A DNA stretch of 64,000 nt from Deuterostichococcus epilithicus. Taxonomy: Eukaryota > Chlorophyta > Trebouxiophyceae > Prasiolales > Stichococcaceae. The notes under the pieces were generated by a model. That model saw only the letters and a list, made by a program, of their open reading frames with translations. It searched no databases and was not told where the DNA came from. The translations under genes and the position numbers were made by a program. The number at the start of each line of letters is the position of its first letter. Position 1 is the stretch's first letter. Positions 12,784 through 26,200 of this stretch are shown one piece after another. The DNA is taken from assembly GCA_033439295.1 (NCBI GenBank), contig JAVTLE010000015.1, positions 930,001-994,000 on the forward strand, in the 5' to 3' direction.

Positions 12784-13296
12784 GGTGGTAATAATTTCGC
12801 GCTCAGCTTTTCTCAGTCAGCCCTCTGGGTGTGTTCGGATGTTTTTCTATGCTGTGCGCACGTGAATCGGGTGCATGCAAGCTGCCCGGCACATCGGCAG
12901 GTGTCGAGGCTTCAAGTCGACACGATGGGTTCGAGACCATCATCACGTGCTAGACACGGAGGTGAAACAGTTTCCTGATATCATGCATCCTGCATGCAGA
13001 ATGTTGCAGCTGTTTGACTCCGCTAGCATCTTCATGAATGTCGTGATTTGGCTGCAGGGCGGGAACAATTTCGGTTTCGCCAAGGGTATATGGGTATATC
13101 ACACCCCTTGGGTTTCGCTCAGCTGGCTTCCCAAAGCATGTTCGCGTGCTGTGCCCCATTTGCAGCTCACGCTTAACAGTATACACAACACATGCACAGA
13201 CTGGGTTCTTGAGTGGTTTGAGACCACCTGACAGCTCGACGCCCCCTGAAAGCGACGTTTGTCATATTGCGGCAGAGGTGGTTTGGCAGACGAATC
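12784..13296. promoter_or_regulatory. Shared divergent promoter region, JmjC gene / POLD4
   Basis: The JmjC gene starts leftward at 12783 and POLD4 rightward at 13297, leaving 513 bp that must carry both promoters and 5' UTRs. The stretch is less GC-rich than its surroundings. No individual element can be assigned with confidence. Confidence 0.5.
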
Positions 13297-13873
13297 ATGG
13301 CCACAGTGTCAGCTTCCTTCAGGCAGCAGAAGCCCACGGCAGCCCGGAGCAGCAAGACAAATGCATCAGATCTCCAACGCAGCGGCAGCGTGGCCGGCAC
13401 AGCGTCCAGGGCATCGCCCTCCAGGCAGCCAGATGGTGAGCCCTGTAGCCTTGTGAAAGCCGATTCGTGTCCACCAAAGCAGTGCTGCACCGCTTGAAGC
13501 AGGCACCTCTGAGTCATTAAGTGTCGTTGCTATGTGCAGCTGAGGCGGTGGAGACAGCCCTGCGGCAATTTGATCTCAGCTCGGATTACGGTCCCTGCAC
13601 TGGCATGACACGGGTCCAGCGGTGAGGCTCCAGCCCACCACATGCGGCACGCAAACTTTGAATGCATTGCAAGATGATCTGCTTTGTTCTGAGGCATACT
13701 CGTTGAGGCACACTCTACGGAAGCAAACATACTCAACTTGCTTCATGCGGCAATTCTGTCAATACAGCTGGAACCGGGCAGAGCGGCTGGGGCTGCAGCC
13801 GCCGCTGGAGATCAAGCAGCTGCTGGAGCAGTACGGGGACCTGGGCGAGAGCCTCTGGAATGGCCGCGTGTAG
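13297..13873 (+). CDS. POLD4: DNA polymerase delta subunit 4 (POLD4, smallest accessory subunit)
   Basis: POLD4 stabilises the replicative DNA polymerase delta complex in the nucleus. Three exons (13297-13435, 13540-13621, 13768-13873) join in phase to give 108 aa, the usual size for the family. The N-terminus is basic and Ser-rich. The hallmark C-terminal half is unmistakable: LRQFDLSSDYGPCTGMTRVQ, then RWNRAERLGLQPP and the ending LGESLWNGRV before TAG. No canonical PCNA-binding box is obvious in the N-terminal 45 residues. It diverges from the JmjC gene and converges on eIF2B-epsilon. Confidence 0.93.
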
Positions 13874-14255
13874 TTGTGCAGAGGATTCCAGCGCTGTGTA
13901 TGTGGTGGCAAATTGCCGCTGCTCTGCTCTTCAGTGAGAACAACGGGAGGGGGGGTCTCGAGGACAATGGCGTACACATGCTGAAACACGCATGGCGATC
14001 CACGCGAAACACTAAACCTTGACCTATCCTATTGGGATTTGCTCTGCTGACTTAGAAAGTGCATGCAGCACTCGACAGACCGGCTGGGACATTGTCGTTG
14101 TGGTTTTGTAGCCGTTGTCTGAACAACCAACTTGATGATCTGCAAAAAGCGGTCCAGAAGGAGTTTGGCAAGAAACACTGCCGACGATTGGCAGCAGCCC
14201 CTGGTCCAGTGACTTCATACCACACACGAATAGGCACCTTTCAACAGATCCCTCG
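13874..14255. other. Intergenic region between convergent POLD4 and eIF2B-epsilon
   Basis: About 380 bp between two facing stop codons; presumably the two 3' UTRs. No further feature is recognised. Confidence 0.5.
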
Positions 14256-17200
14256 TCACTCGTCTGACTCTTCGCCCGACTCTTCCTCAGACTCGTCAGC
14301 TGTTCGCAGCCACTCAATGAGTGGCGCTGCCTGCAGGCATTCGGTGTAGCTGTTCAGTGCCACGGGCCTGAGAGCACCGTGATACGATCTGCTGCTTTAG
14401 GTGTTGCGCCGCCATGTGGCGCGGTCAGAGATGACCGACCACACCTCCGGCGACAGTTGACGTCAGGTGTGCCCGTGTGCACGAAAGCAGGCCAGGATTG
14501 CCAGGGCGCATGGCGGGCAGGAGTCTTTTGTGGTTGATCCGCTGCGCCAACCAAGATGGCGCACCATTTTGAGGAAGGTACGCTCCTCTGCCGATGCGTT
14601 GGCTTTTTCGTCCGCCCATGCCAGCAGCGCGTCCTCTGCCAGGATGTCCGAGTCGTACAGCTGCTTCAGCACCTGCACGCACCAAAGTCGTGGTGTTGGC
14701 CCCGCAGTCGCTATCCGCCGCGCAGTCGACGCACAGGAAGCCGAGACACGACAAATCAAGGTTGAAGACGGCAGCTGCAGCCGCACAGCAGCTGGGGTGC
14801 ATCTGGCAGCGTAGCTGGCAGAGTTCAGGAGTTGCAGGTATGGCCAGTAGGAAAGGCCCCACCTGCGGGAAGATGGTGGCAAACGCCGAGCCCTGGTCCG
14901 CCAAAAACTCACCCTCCTCGCCGCAGAACTCCTCGAAGGTCAGAATGATCTCGACCTGCGCCGCACAGAAGGACGGCGAAAATCGAGAGCCTCACCAACT
15001 AGTGGACTCGGGCTGCAGACCCACATCAGAGGGCGGATTGTACCAGTACCCATAGGTGCCAGGTCGGCAACACTGTATGTCATAGGCGGATGCATGCTGC
15101 ACTCTGAGGTGGATTGTGCAACCACAGTGCCCGATACCCGCTGCCAATCGTCTGGGGGGGCCAATACTCGCTGCCAATCATGTAGAGCGGCGACACTGAA
15201 GCGAGCCAGTCCTGCAACGACGAATGTTTCCAGTCCGCAACCACGCCCGCCCACCTGGTCATCCTCGTTTTTGAGGAAGCGCTGCAGCAGCGGCGCCCAT
15301 TCCGCCAGCTGCGCCTGGAAGGTAGCCAGCAGCGCGGCTCGGCCCTCCTTGCTGCCTGTGTCCGCCGCCGCGTCCGGGAACAGGTCCCGATACTCCGCCC
15401 GTACGCGCGCTGATGCCGGCAGGCACAGCCCTGCACGCACGCATGGAGGAACAATCGTTCATTGGGCAGGAAGGAAGGCCGACTGCCGGGATGCGTTGCA
15501 GGCATCCTGTGAGGGCGGAGCAGGGACAGCAGTGGTACCGGCAGCGCGCAGCGGTGTGCTGCATCGTGCATGTCTGCGCCCATGTGATGCGGGGGCTCCG
15601 AGCCGCGCCGCACCGCTGTCATCAGACGCGCAAAGCGCAAAGCGCACGCACCGCCACCCTTGTCGCTGAGGACCCTACCCGGCTCGACAGACGCGATGCG
15701 ATTGTTGTGGTATGACGGTCCCACCAGCGCAATGCTTTCCACCCCTTTACATAACCCTCACGAGTTCAGCGTTCATATTACGTTTTCACACTCAACGCTT
15801 TACGTCGTCGCAAGTCGCGGGATTTTGAACGGTCATCTCCCACAGGATATCATACTGATCGTCGTCGATTTGCGACTGGATCAATGCGTGAAGCAGGGAA
15901 CTCGTTGCAGCACTGAGGACCAGCGCGGTGTAGTAGGGATAGGTTGGTCGACTGTGTCGTGCAACGCAGTGCCAATAGCACGATATCAGGTGCGCCGAGC
16001 GCCAGAGCAGCACTCACTACCTTGCAACCCATGTGAGACTCGTAAGATCGAACGCACACCAGCCAGTCAATGTCCTGGCGGGGCCGATCGATGATTGGCC
16101 CCACGTCGCGAATGGCTGATGTCATCTAGACTGCCAAACTGGATCGCGCCGACGATCCGGGGTCAACTGATCCAAGAATCTCTGATCATTCGTGCAGTGC
16201 TGTCAGCTCCGATGGCGCCTCCGAAGGTCGTCATTGTGGGTGCCGGGCCGGGAGGCCTCTCGTGTGCCAAGGCCCTCAAGGGCAAGGCTGACGTCACCAT
16301 TATCGAAGCGTGAGCTGACGACCTGCTAGCTGGCCAAGAGCCTGACGTTTTCAAGCTCTCGCAACAGTTACTGCAGCCTGCCGCTGCATGCGTACGCACC
16401 AGTGCCAGGCAGTGCTGCTTCGCTGCCGTTTGTGCTTGGCTAGAAGGGAGGCCTGACGCACCCAGGTTCCCACACGACAGGAAGGGCTGGCACGAGATCA
16501 ACTGGGCAACGCCTCGGGTGCTGACGGACTCGGCGTTCGTCAAGGAGGTGGTGCACCCTTACGCCGCCATCCCTGACGTCGGCACCTTCGTTGCCGCGCG
16601 CGTGACAGGTGCGCCACGCGTCAGCTGCACGGCTGCAGGTCAGGCAGCTCAGACACAGCACCGCTGCTGTGCAGCCCTATGCACCGTCTGCAGCACCTTC
16701 ATCATTGCTGGCAGCCCTGACCTCAGGACTACCTGACTCCTTGAAGCTTCCTACTGCCACATGGTTGTAGGCATCACCGATGCCGCGGTGCTGCTAGACA
16801 GCGGAGCCAGCAGCATACCATATGACTTCCTGGTGCTGGCGCCTGGGTCCACGTACCCGGAGCCGGTCATCAAGGGCTTTTCCGGCAGCCTCGCGGACCG
16901 AAAGGCCACGATACAGGTGCCGCTCCAGCAGGGCGCAGTCTCCCGATTCGAATTGGACTGCTCGTCATCGCTGGCATTGTGTTGCATGGTGTTGAGGTTG
17001 GCAAAGCCCCCAGTCTCAGGGACAGGGACAAAGCTGGACACGTTTCACGTCGCTCCTAATGCAGGCGGAGTACCAGCGCCTCCAGGCGGCGCGCAGCGTC
17101 GCCATCATCGGCGGCGGCCCCGTGGGCATCGAGGTCGCTGGCGAGATCTTGACGGACCTGCCAGGTGCGCGGTGCAGTGCAGCATGCTGCACCCCAGACG

Positions 17201-20200
17201 GTTGCAGGTCGATGCAGGTCGATGCCTTGCCAATCTGTAAAGCGACCGGCCTGCATGTCATTCCCTCTTGGGCAAGGATGGCAGCCGGCGGGTCAGGCCA
17301 GTATGTTCATGACCATGCGCAGGCAAGCAGGTGACCATCGTTACAAGCGCGCAGCAGCTGCTGGCTGGCAAGTCGCCCAAGGTGGCCGCAGCCGCGGCAA
17401 ATTGGATCACGCAGCACGGCGGCAAGGTGGGCGGCCTTGTGCTGTCGCCTTGCGATCATTCCAGAATGTCACACCACCGCCTGGCACTGTCGAACCAGAC
17501 TCTGGCCAGTGCCCCGAACTGGCGATGCAAGTGCTGTGAGCTACCAGAGGACAGCTGCAGCAGCCCAGCGAACAGCCAGTGTTGCTGATTGGCAATCTGG
17601 ACTGACAGCCCAGGTGGCCACCAGAACTGGATGTAAAATTGCTCACGTATGACACGCTCTGTATCGGTGTCTATTCATGACACCGGCCAGGTGGTCCTGG
17701 GCCAGAAGGCTGCGCAGCGCAACAACGGCGTCTGGACGCTGACGGACGGCTCGCCGCTGGATGCTGACATCGTGTACCAGACCGTCGGCGGCGGCCCCAA
17801 CACGGACTTTCTCAAGGGCCTCGACATGCTCGATGCCAGGGGCGCCATTAAGGTGCAAAGGCACTGAGACTTCATGATAACCTTGTCCAATGGCGTTGCA
17901 AGGCGACACGGCGGTGGGCAGGGCAGCTTGGCCGGACCCGCCTTGCCAGGCCTGTGCTAATTTGCGCCAGCCCAGATCGGAGCTTGTGCGGCTGCAGTGT
18001 GTGAGCCCAGACGGGCCTTCACGACAGCCGCCGCTGTGTTCGCCGCCACTAAACGCTGCTGTCACAGCCATCACTCAACGCAAGATCTCATGCCCTCTGA
18101 GAGCTACGATCTTAATTGAAAGACCTCTTCTTCCGCCTGCGCAGGTCACCGACAAGCTGCAGGTGCCGGGCCACAACAACGTGTTTGCCATTGGCGACGC
18201 AACAAACATCAGGGAGACCAAGCTGGGCTACCTTGCCAGCCAGCACGGCGCGCTGGTGGCAAAAAACATCCAGGCAGTGGTCGTCGGAAAGCCGCTCAAG
18301 GCGTGGAAGCCCCACGGCGGCCTCACGGTGAGCTGTCACCTCTTTAAACCTCTTTAAACAGCGAGATCGAGGTCTCGTCCTCTGGGGGCAGACCTCCTGG
18401 TTGTCTGTGAGTGCGGCCGGTGACACCTGCTGCTGCACAACGTCAACAAGGACGCAAGTTGCGCTAATGTGCAACACCTGACAAAGCTGATACTGTCTGA
18501 CCTATTGAGCTTCCTGGCACGCAGGTGATGATCGTGTCCCTGGGGCGCGGCTTTGGCACCGGCCATGCGGGCCCGGTCACCTTCACTGGCTGCCTCGCCT
18601 TCCTGCCCAAAATGAAGGCCAAGGGGCTCTTCGCCGGCAAGACCAAGGCCGACCTCGGCATCAAGTGAGGGCGTGCGTGCACACGGCGACAGCGCCGCAG
18701 GCAGAGATCGCAGGCGGCGCCTGCTCAACGCAAGGCCGGGTGCCAGAGGGTGTCAGAGCAGAAGGAGCTGTCGGGAGTGGCCACAGCTGCAGCACAGTGG
18801 CTGCCAGCAAGACTTCAGCTTGCGGCATGCCTTGTAACTGTCATTTGAAGTCGTTTCAGGAATGATTTCCCTTTGACAGTCAGGCAGTCAGTTGGAAGGC
18901 GCGTCATCTGCTCTTTATCAGATGTCAGAACGTCCCTATAATTTTGCACGTTCTTCAGCGGTTTTCTGTTCGTCAATTTCCTCATCCAGCTGGGGCTGCA
19001 CTTGCTACAGTGCTAAGAGACATGTAAACTTTACAAGCACGGAATCTGCAGGAAGCAGTGCCGGTGCAAGGCCCGTCACTACTATGATTACGAGCTTTCA
19101 TGTGAGAAGCTTTCGCGCGAGCAGCCAGGGTTTGATAGGCCCGGCGCACCCAGGACGGTGGTGAAGATGTAGCGGGCGCAGTCCGCGAAGGTGCGGTCCT
19201 CTGCAATCTTCAGCGCGTTGAGCTCGATGACGGCGTTGGTCTGGTCGAAGCCCTCCCGCTTGCAGCGCAGGAATGTCTCCGCCACCTCCCGCGGGAACGC
19301 TGTCTCCACGTCCGCCACGCTGGCCACCTCCTGCACGAGCACATGCCCCGGCTTGTCAAGTTTCGTGTGTGCGAGACGCGGCGCGCCCGCACGAAGGGGG
19401 CCTGCGGTTCCTGCTTCAGGACCGCTGTCTCCGCACCCGCCACGCTGGCCCTCTCCCATCGGGGTCGTTCCCACGTCGCGGTTTGAGAGCTGCACGGACT
19501 GCACGATGGCCCTGCAGTTCGTTATAGGGAATGGCCATCAGCATGTCCCCGACACAGGCCCACCTCCTGCGTGGGTTGACGACTCCACAGCGTCAGGGTC
19601 AGGAACCAGCTCGACAGGAACCAGCTCCTGCGGAGTGGCTCCAAACGAACATACAAGCATGCTGCGGGGCATTCTCCAGCGCCAAAACATTCGTCGGAGT
19701 TGGGCTTCACGCCGCCATCGCCTCAGGTGGAGCACCCACTCAGCCACAAGCCAAGGCCACAACTGCCAGAAAATCCGCCAGAAAGGCCATCACACACCTG
19801 CAAGCTGCAGAGCAACTTGCACGAAACTCACTCACCGGGTCCGCGACGGTCGCGGTGCTGCCGGCGTCGCTGCTGACATCCTCGTCCGGCGGCGCTGAGT
19901 AGTCGCCGGGCGCCACGGAGAAGCGCGCGTCGTCGTCGGGCGGCTCCCACCGCCAGCCGGCGCCGCCGTCGCCCACGGCGGCCTGGTCGAAGCGCGTGCC
20001 GTCTGCGCGCCGCGGAGCGAAAGGGGCGTGAGGAACGTAGATGGCACACAGCACTGCGGTCGGCGCCGGAGTGGCTGCTTTCGGGGCCTGCCCATGCTGC
20101 CGCCCAGCTCTGGTCAGATTGTGTTGGCGTCTTGAGTACTGGGCAGATTTGGCATGTCGCTACAGGCGCATGTACTGGAGGTGGTGCACAAGCTGGAGGG

Positions 20201-23200
20201 CTGTTCGCTAGCATTGGGCAGGAGGAAGTGGATGCAGGAGGGCTGACCTACGGAGACACGACAGGCCCAGGAAACGTGGGTTGCAAAGCAGGTGCCACGG
20301 TCATGACGATGTGCGGCACATTTGAAGCATGAGCCATTCGACAGAGTAACACGCAGTCACGAGTGCCGGGGGGGTGCTGGGCTGGTGAGCGTACTTTCGA
20401 TGTGCCGGCCGAAAGCGAGTGCACCTGCACTGGCGACATCGTGCGAGCTGGGCTGCTCTGTGGCGCCGTCCCCCTCATCACCTTCCCGCGGCGAGAATCC
20501 TGCAGGCGGCGCAGACTGAATGTCAGTGCTTGTCAGAACGGATGCGGAGGGCTTCAACAGCTGGCACAGACAAACACAGATTTCCACCCCGATGCAGGAT
20601 GTGAGGGTGCATGCAGGACCCCCTGTCTGACAACCACTGCCCGCCTGAATTGCAGGTGGGGCGCCCACGCCACGCGCCACAACCTTGCATGCGCCCAAGC
20701 AAGCGGGCGCTTTTCCATGTACATAATGGTGCCGCATGCCCCACAGCCGACAGAAGGTCTACCTCACAGCTGGCAGAAGGGGGTAAGGGAAGGAGGGGCT
20801 TCCGTCCCACAGCAGAAGGTGTGCACCAAGGATTTCTCCTGAAGTCCATAGCCCACTTGTCTGCCCCCTAAGCCTTCTTGAATCCCTGTAAATGCACGCC
20901 CGCCCCTGGACAGGGCGCACTGGTGCTGTGGACATTTCAGCTAGCACAAAGAGCGGCCCGTGAACTGGCAGATCGGTAGCGCCTTCTTTGAAAGGGTGCA
21001 CCGGCCAGCCGGCACAGAGAGCGCCTGGCGAACCCTACAAATTGGCAGTGCCTTTCTGGAAGGGCGCACCGGTGTTGGAGGGCATCTCCAGCTCGTCATC
21101 GCTGAAGCTGGCCAGCGACTCCAGCTGCTGGCACAGCGATATGCGCTCCCGCTCCAGCACCGTGTGCCCCTTGCCGATGACGCACTGCGCAGGTTCACGC
21201 ACAGGAGCCCGTCAGACGATGTCTCATCTCGCCTTCCTCATGTGGTGACCCTTAGCAGCCCAGAGAGCTTGCTCCCGCTCCAGCACCATGTGCCCCTGGC
21301 CAATGACGCGCTGCGCACTTCAACGCACAAGCTCGTTTCGGAAAACTTGCACTCGTTCCGTTCAGGTGACAGATGTCAGCCGGCACAGGCATGTGCCTCA
21401 GTAAGAATGAGATCTCGGCATGAGCTTGGCGCAAAGTGGCCAGCCGGAGCAGCATGCATGCGGCAACATCGGGCCCTGTCGCAGGGCAGACTGCCTTGGG
21501 TGCCAACAAAACAGTGCCAGCAATAGACGGCGAACAAGCCCCAAACAGGTGTTGGGTCAGCCGGCACCTGTCGAATCGCAACACCTATCCATTGCTAATA
21601 GGATGCTCAATGAACGTCTTGGTCTGTGAAGAGGAGCGAAACCTCCCGTGCGCTTACACCCACATGCTTGCGTTGCATGCACAAGTACAGGCACCATAGC
21701 CTGGAGCCTGGCAGTCCACACCAGAGGCACCGCGTACAGCTTTGAGTCACTGACAGGTTTGGAGCTCCGCGCCTTGTAGCTGACGATGCAGCCGGGCAGC
21801 AGCTTGGCGCCGGAGTGGATGACGGCGCCTTCCAGCACCAGAGCCCCCACCACCATCGCGCCGTCATGCACCGTGACGCGGTCGCCGATGTAGCTGTCCC
21901 GCACCACGCAGCCGCGCCCGATCTCGCACTCGCGACCGATGACGCTGGTCTCCACCTGCGGCACTGGATCTCATCAACACCTGGTGTTTGCTCGTCAAAA
22001 TTCCATCAGGCTGCACAACCTGCTGGTTTGCGAGGGGGTTTCAGGAAAGCTCGTGCTGGAGCGAAGCGCTCAGACTGGCACTGCATCTGGAATATGCTCG
22101 GCAGATGCAATCAGCTGCGGCGTGTCATGCAGAGGCAGCTGGGCACACAGGATGCCCACAGAAGCAGGGAAATGAAATGGACGCGCCAAACGAGCCAAGG
22201 GTTGTGACCCATCCTGGAGGCGAGGACTGTATGTATGGCAGTGGACCTGGGAGTCGTCCTCGATGACGGTGTGCGCGCCGATGCAGCTGTCGTGGCCGAT
22301 CACCGCGCCTCGCGCTACCGACACGTCGTGTTCCCTGCGGCATCGTTGCGCAGTGCTTGGTGATCGCCACCTATGCAGGGCGTGGGGCTCTCTGGTGGGG
22401 GCTCTCAAGGCGTTGCTGGATGCGTGCTTGCGGTTGCACTGTCACCACAGGCACAGGCTGGGCCGGTGGCCCAATCCATGAAGCAGGCTGATTCAGTGGC
22501 CGGCAACTCGACATTCCGATCCAGAGGCTGCTGAGGATGCTGCTGAGGATGTATGCTGAACCAGAGCACGTAGGCTGAACAAGGCCCCGCAGCCCTCGCG
22601 GCACAGTTGCAGCCCTCCTGGGAAGGCGGCTGCTGCCCCCCTGCAGCCGCTGCGCCGCGCCGCACTCGGGGGTTCACATCCAGGGGGGTCCTTCACGCAC
22701 CTGTACACGTTGCCCCGTGCAAAGCGGTAGGTGCTGCCGATGGCCCACGGCGCCGGCGCCGGCGTGTGCAGCACGTTGGTGTCGGGCACAAAGGGGAACG
22801 CCCACCGGCCCAGCACGTCTCGCGACACCTGCGGGGAAGCAGCTGTGCTTTCAAGACCGCGGCATGGGGATGGTGTCATGGCGGTAGGAGGATATCGGCC
22901 CAATGAGGGAATCAAGGATGCCAGCATCAGCCAGAGGAGAGTGCGCAGCAGACGGCAGAACCAGCTCAAGCGCCTCAGCGGCCGATCTGTCAGGGAAGGA
23001 ATCGCTGTCTTGACCAGGCAAACCCTGGAGACAAGAGCCGACACAGTAGAGCCCAGGGCAGCAGAGTACTGCACAACCGATGAAATGCATCCAGCACAGT
23101 CAATGAAGTGTGTCCACACAACACCTCCAGGAGTCACTAACATTCTGATAACGTGCAGCACTGCAGGCGTACAGGCTGACGACGCGCTGGGCACTCTTGC

Positions 23201-26200
23201 GGTTGTAACCCACAGCTTCGCTTCCTCTTTGCTTGCTCAGCAGAAGACCGAAACCAGGACACGCCGAGGGCAGGCAGGTCGGCGACGCCGGCCCCCCTGC
23301 AGCTGCTGTTCCAAGGCCTCTGTGCATGTTGGAAACACTCTGCCAAAACCGCAGCAAAGGACGACCTGCAGTGAGCACAGGGCGCACCGCGTCGTAGGCG
23401 CGCAGGTTGGCGACGCGCTCGGCGTACTCGGAGCGCCCCAGCTGGTGCACGAAGATCTTGTTGCCCAGCTCCTCCTCCGACAGCACCCCCGTCACAAACT
23501 CCCGCCGCACATTCTGCAGGGGGCCAAGAGGCAGAAGAGTTGACGAACAGGCTTGAGAAGCCAACGACCAAGCTCCTCCGACAGCAGCCCCATCACAAAC
23601 TCCCGCCGCACGTTCTGCAGGGGGGTAAGAGGCAGAAGAGTTTGCAGCAGGCTCGAGATGCCGCCGGCCAGCTCGTGCAACAGCGCCCTGTGGAGCACAA
23701 ACTCCTGCCGCAAGCGCTGCAGGGTGTGAGGCGTTTCCGCAGGCTTGATGGCGGACTTGAGAGGCACGTTCAGGGCGCCGCGCGCGGCAGGTGAGGCGCA
23801 AGCGTAGCACAGACAAGGGACGGGCCGACGGACTGGATGGCAGGGTTGCAGGGCGGCGCCAAACAGGGGTGGCATGCTGGTTCGGTCTTGCAAGCAGATC
23901 GGGATTTGCTCAGAGCATGTTCAACTTGTCCAAGTCTGCTCGTCACCTGGTAGTCGAAGTTGTCAGAAAACAGCATGAGAACCTCCGGCGCAGCGATGTA
24001 CACCTGCGCAGTCCACAAACATCATGTCGCTTCGAGTTTTCACTCCTCCTCTGCCCAGCGGGGGTGGGAACCGTCAGCACTGCAGTGAGTCAGGCTGCAG
24101 CCGCAGCCGGGCGCCCCCGCAGCCCAGGCCTTTCCCATGCATTGCGTCCCATGCATTGCGTCACGAATATCTAGTCCGAAAGCCCGCTGAGTCTTTCCCC
24201 CGGCCGGCCTGCCCCTCTGAGCTTACAGAACAGCACAGCTACATGCCCTCCGTGGCGGCGGCGCTCGGCGCCGGGAAACAGCAGAGTCCATAATCTGGAT
24301 GCGAAACCACCTGATGGGGTTTCTTGAATGCATCAATCATCACTTCGTTTCTATGCAATTTCAAGCGCCCACCTGACAGTCGAGCAAGTCGCTGCGAGCG
24401 GACAGCACGTCGTGCTCGCCAAACAGGCGCGCGTCCACAGCCAGGCGCGAGCGCTTGCGCCCGCCCGACGCCGCCAGCCCAAGGTCCTCGTACCTGCCAG
24501 AGAAGTTTTGCAGTGACAGGCATCAGCACTGACATTTGGTCGAACGTTAAAATGGCTTTGGTGCGCGTCCGCAGCCAGGCGCAGGCGTGCGGCGTCAGCT
24601 GCACGTTCCAGGTCCCCCTGTACCTGCTGACAGATCACAGTTTCAGATTCACAGCTTGATCAACATGCGACAAGACGGCGTCGTTGCACTGTAACTGCCC
24701 CCGACCTCGCCCAGCTGTGCGCAGCCCCGTGCGGCTGGGGCTGGCGCCGCAGCAGCCGCAGGCGCTTGTGTGACAGGCAGGTCCGTGATCTCCTAAGGTG
24801 ACACCCAGGAGCCGGCTTGCATCGGATGCGGCGGCGCGCACTTGAGGAGCTGCCCTGAGGCAGGGTTGATGACCACAGCCAGCTCGTCCTTGCCCAGCCG
24901 CGCGCGATGTAGCGGGCTCGCCGCCGGCCGCATCACCTGCACAGGGGAGCAGCCGGGACGGTGTGACACGCTTGGGGTGAACCATCAACGAGGGTCCGCC
25001 AGGGGCATCAGTCCCAAGCCCCACCCACAGCCCCACAGCGCAGCACGACCGGACTACGCAGCAGGGCGCGGCCATTGTTCGGTCCGCCAGCAGACTGGCG
25101 CGAGCCACATGCAGACATCCGGTCCAATCTCCCTGCATCAACCCCGGGGGGTCGAGACGCCCCCTGCGGGACCCCCAGCACACCAGGGTCTTTGAGTGTT
25201 ACATGGAGGAAAACAAGGAAAACAAGGCGCACCATAGTCAAGATGGCGAGCTTGTCCTTCTCACGGCGAATGCGGTGTGCCTTGACCGCCGCGCGCAGGT
25301 CCATGTTGGCCACCGTGTCACCCGTCACCTGCCCCACCACAGCCAGGCGGTCAGCATCAGCCACAACTCTCGGCAAGAATCTTGTAATAACTTTGCCTTC
25401 GGTTTGACATTCTCCATCCTGTCCATGTTGGCCAATGTCACACAGATGTCAGATCCTGACGGCAACTTGTGGAAATATGCAACAGAGGCATGGGGCTCTC
25501 TATCTTGTCCTCATTCATCCCGCCGGACTTGGCCTCGGGGCACGAGCACGGGCAATCGCAGGGGCGGCGGGAAGCAGAGAATTTGCGGATCGTGCGGGGT
25601 GCACAGGGATTGCAGGGTCTGCGGAATCTACAGCGCAGCAGGCTGGCATCCGGGTCAGGGCAGGGGGGAGGGGGCCGGCGAGGCGCCTTTTTTTCATCAT
25701 TGTATTTTGTGCGTCTCGCCGTGGACACGCTGTGAGCGCTGACGCCCCGCCAGGGCAGGCTGCACGGAGGCCGTCGTTCCTGGAAGGCAGGTCTGTTTCG
25801 AGCCCTGAGGGCATCACCAGCACGAAGTCGTTCTTGATGAGGTGCTTCTGGTCGATGAGGCGCAGCGCCTCACCCGCCGACGCGCAGTTGGTCGACACCA
25901 GCACGCTCACCTGCATGTGGACATGGGCCGCTCACACGGGGTTGTTGGCCCGTGGACAGGGAGCCGCTTGTGGCACCATCCAGCCGGTGGCTGCCAGCCT
26001 GCCGGAGCCGCGTAGGACGATTCGAGGCCGCAGTGCCGTGCGCAGCAGCGGCCGGGCGGCAGGGCTCTCCTCTCGATGGCCCGACTGCCAGGGTGCTGCA
26101 GCTCGAAGGGGAGAAGCGCAGCACAGGAGAGTCATGCAGCGTGTTTCACCGACCTTGCAGGAGCGCAGGCGCAGCCAGGGCCCAGCCTCCAGGTGCCGCC

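Noticed and set aside
12920-12940. tRNA T-arm-like sequence (gggttcgagacc)
   Set aside because: The loop would have the wrong size and no acceptor, D or anticodon arms can be formed around it.
19578-19632. Extra eIF2B-epsilon exon (ELVPVELVPDPDAVESS)
   Set aside because: It could fit in phase only with a weak donor. The neighbouring exons join without it and family members do not need it, so it is left as an option.
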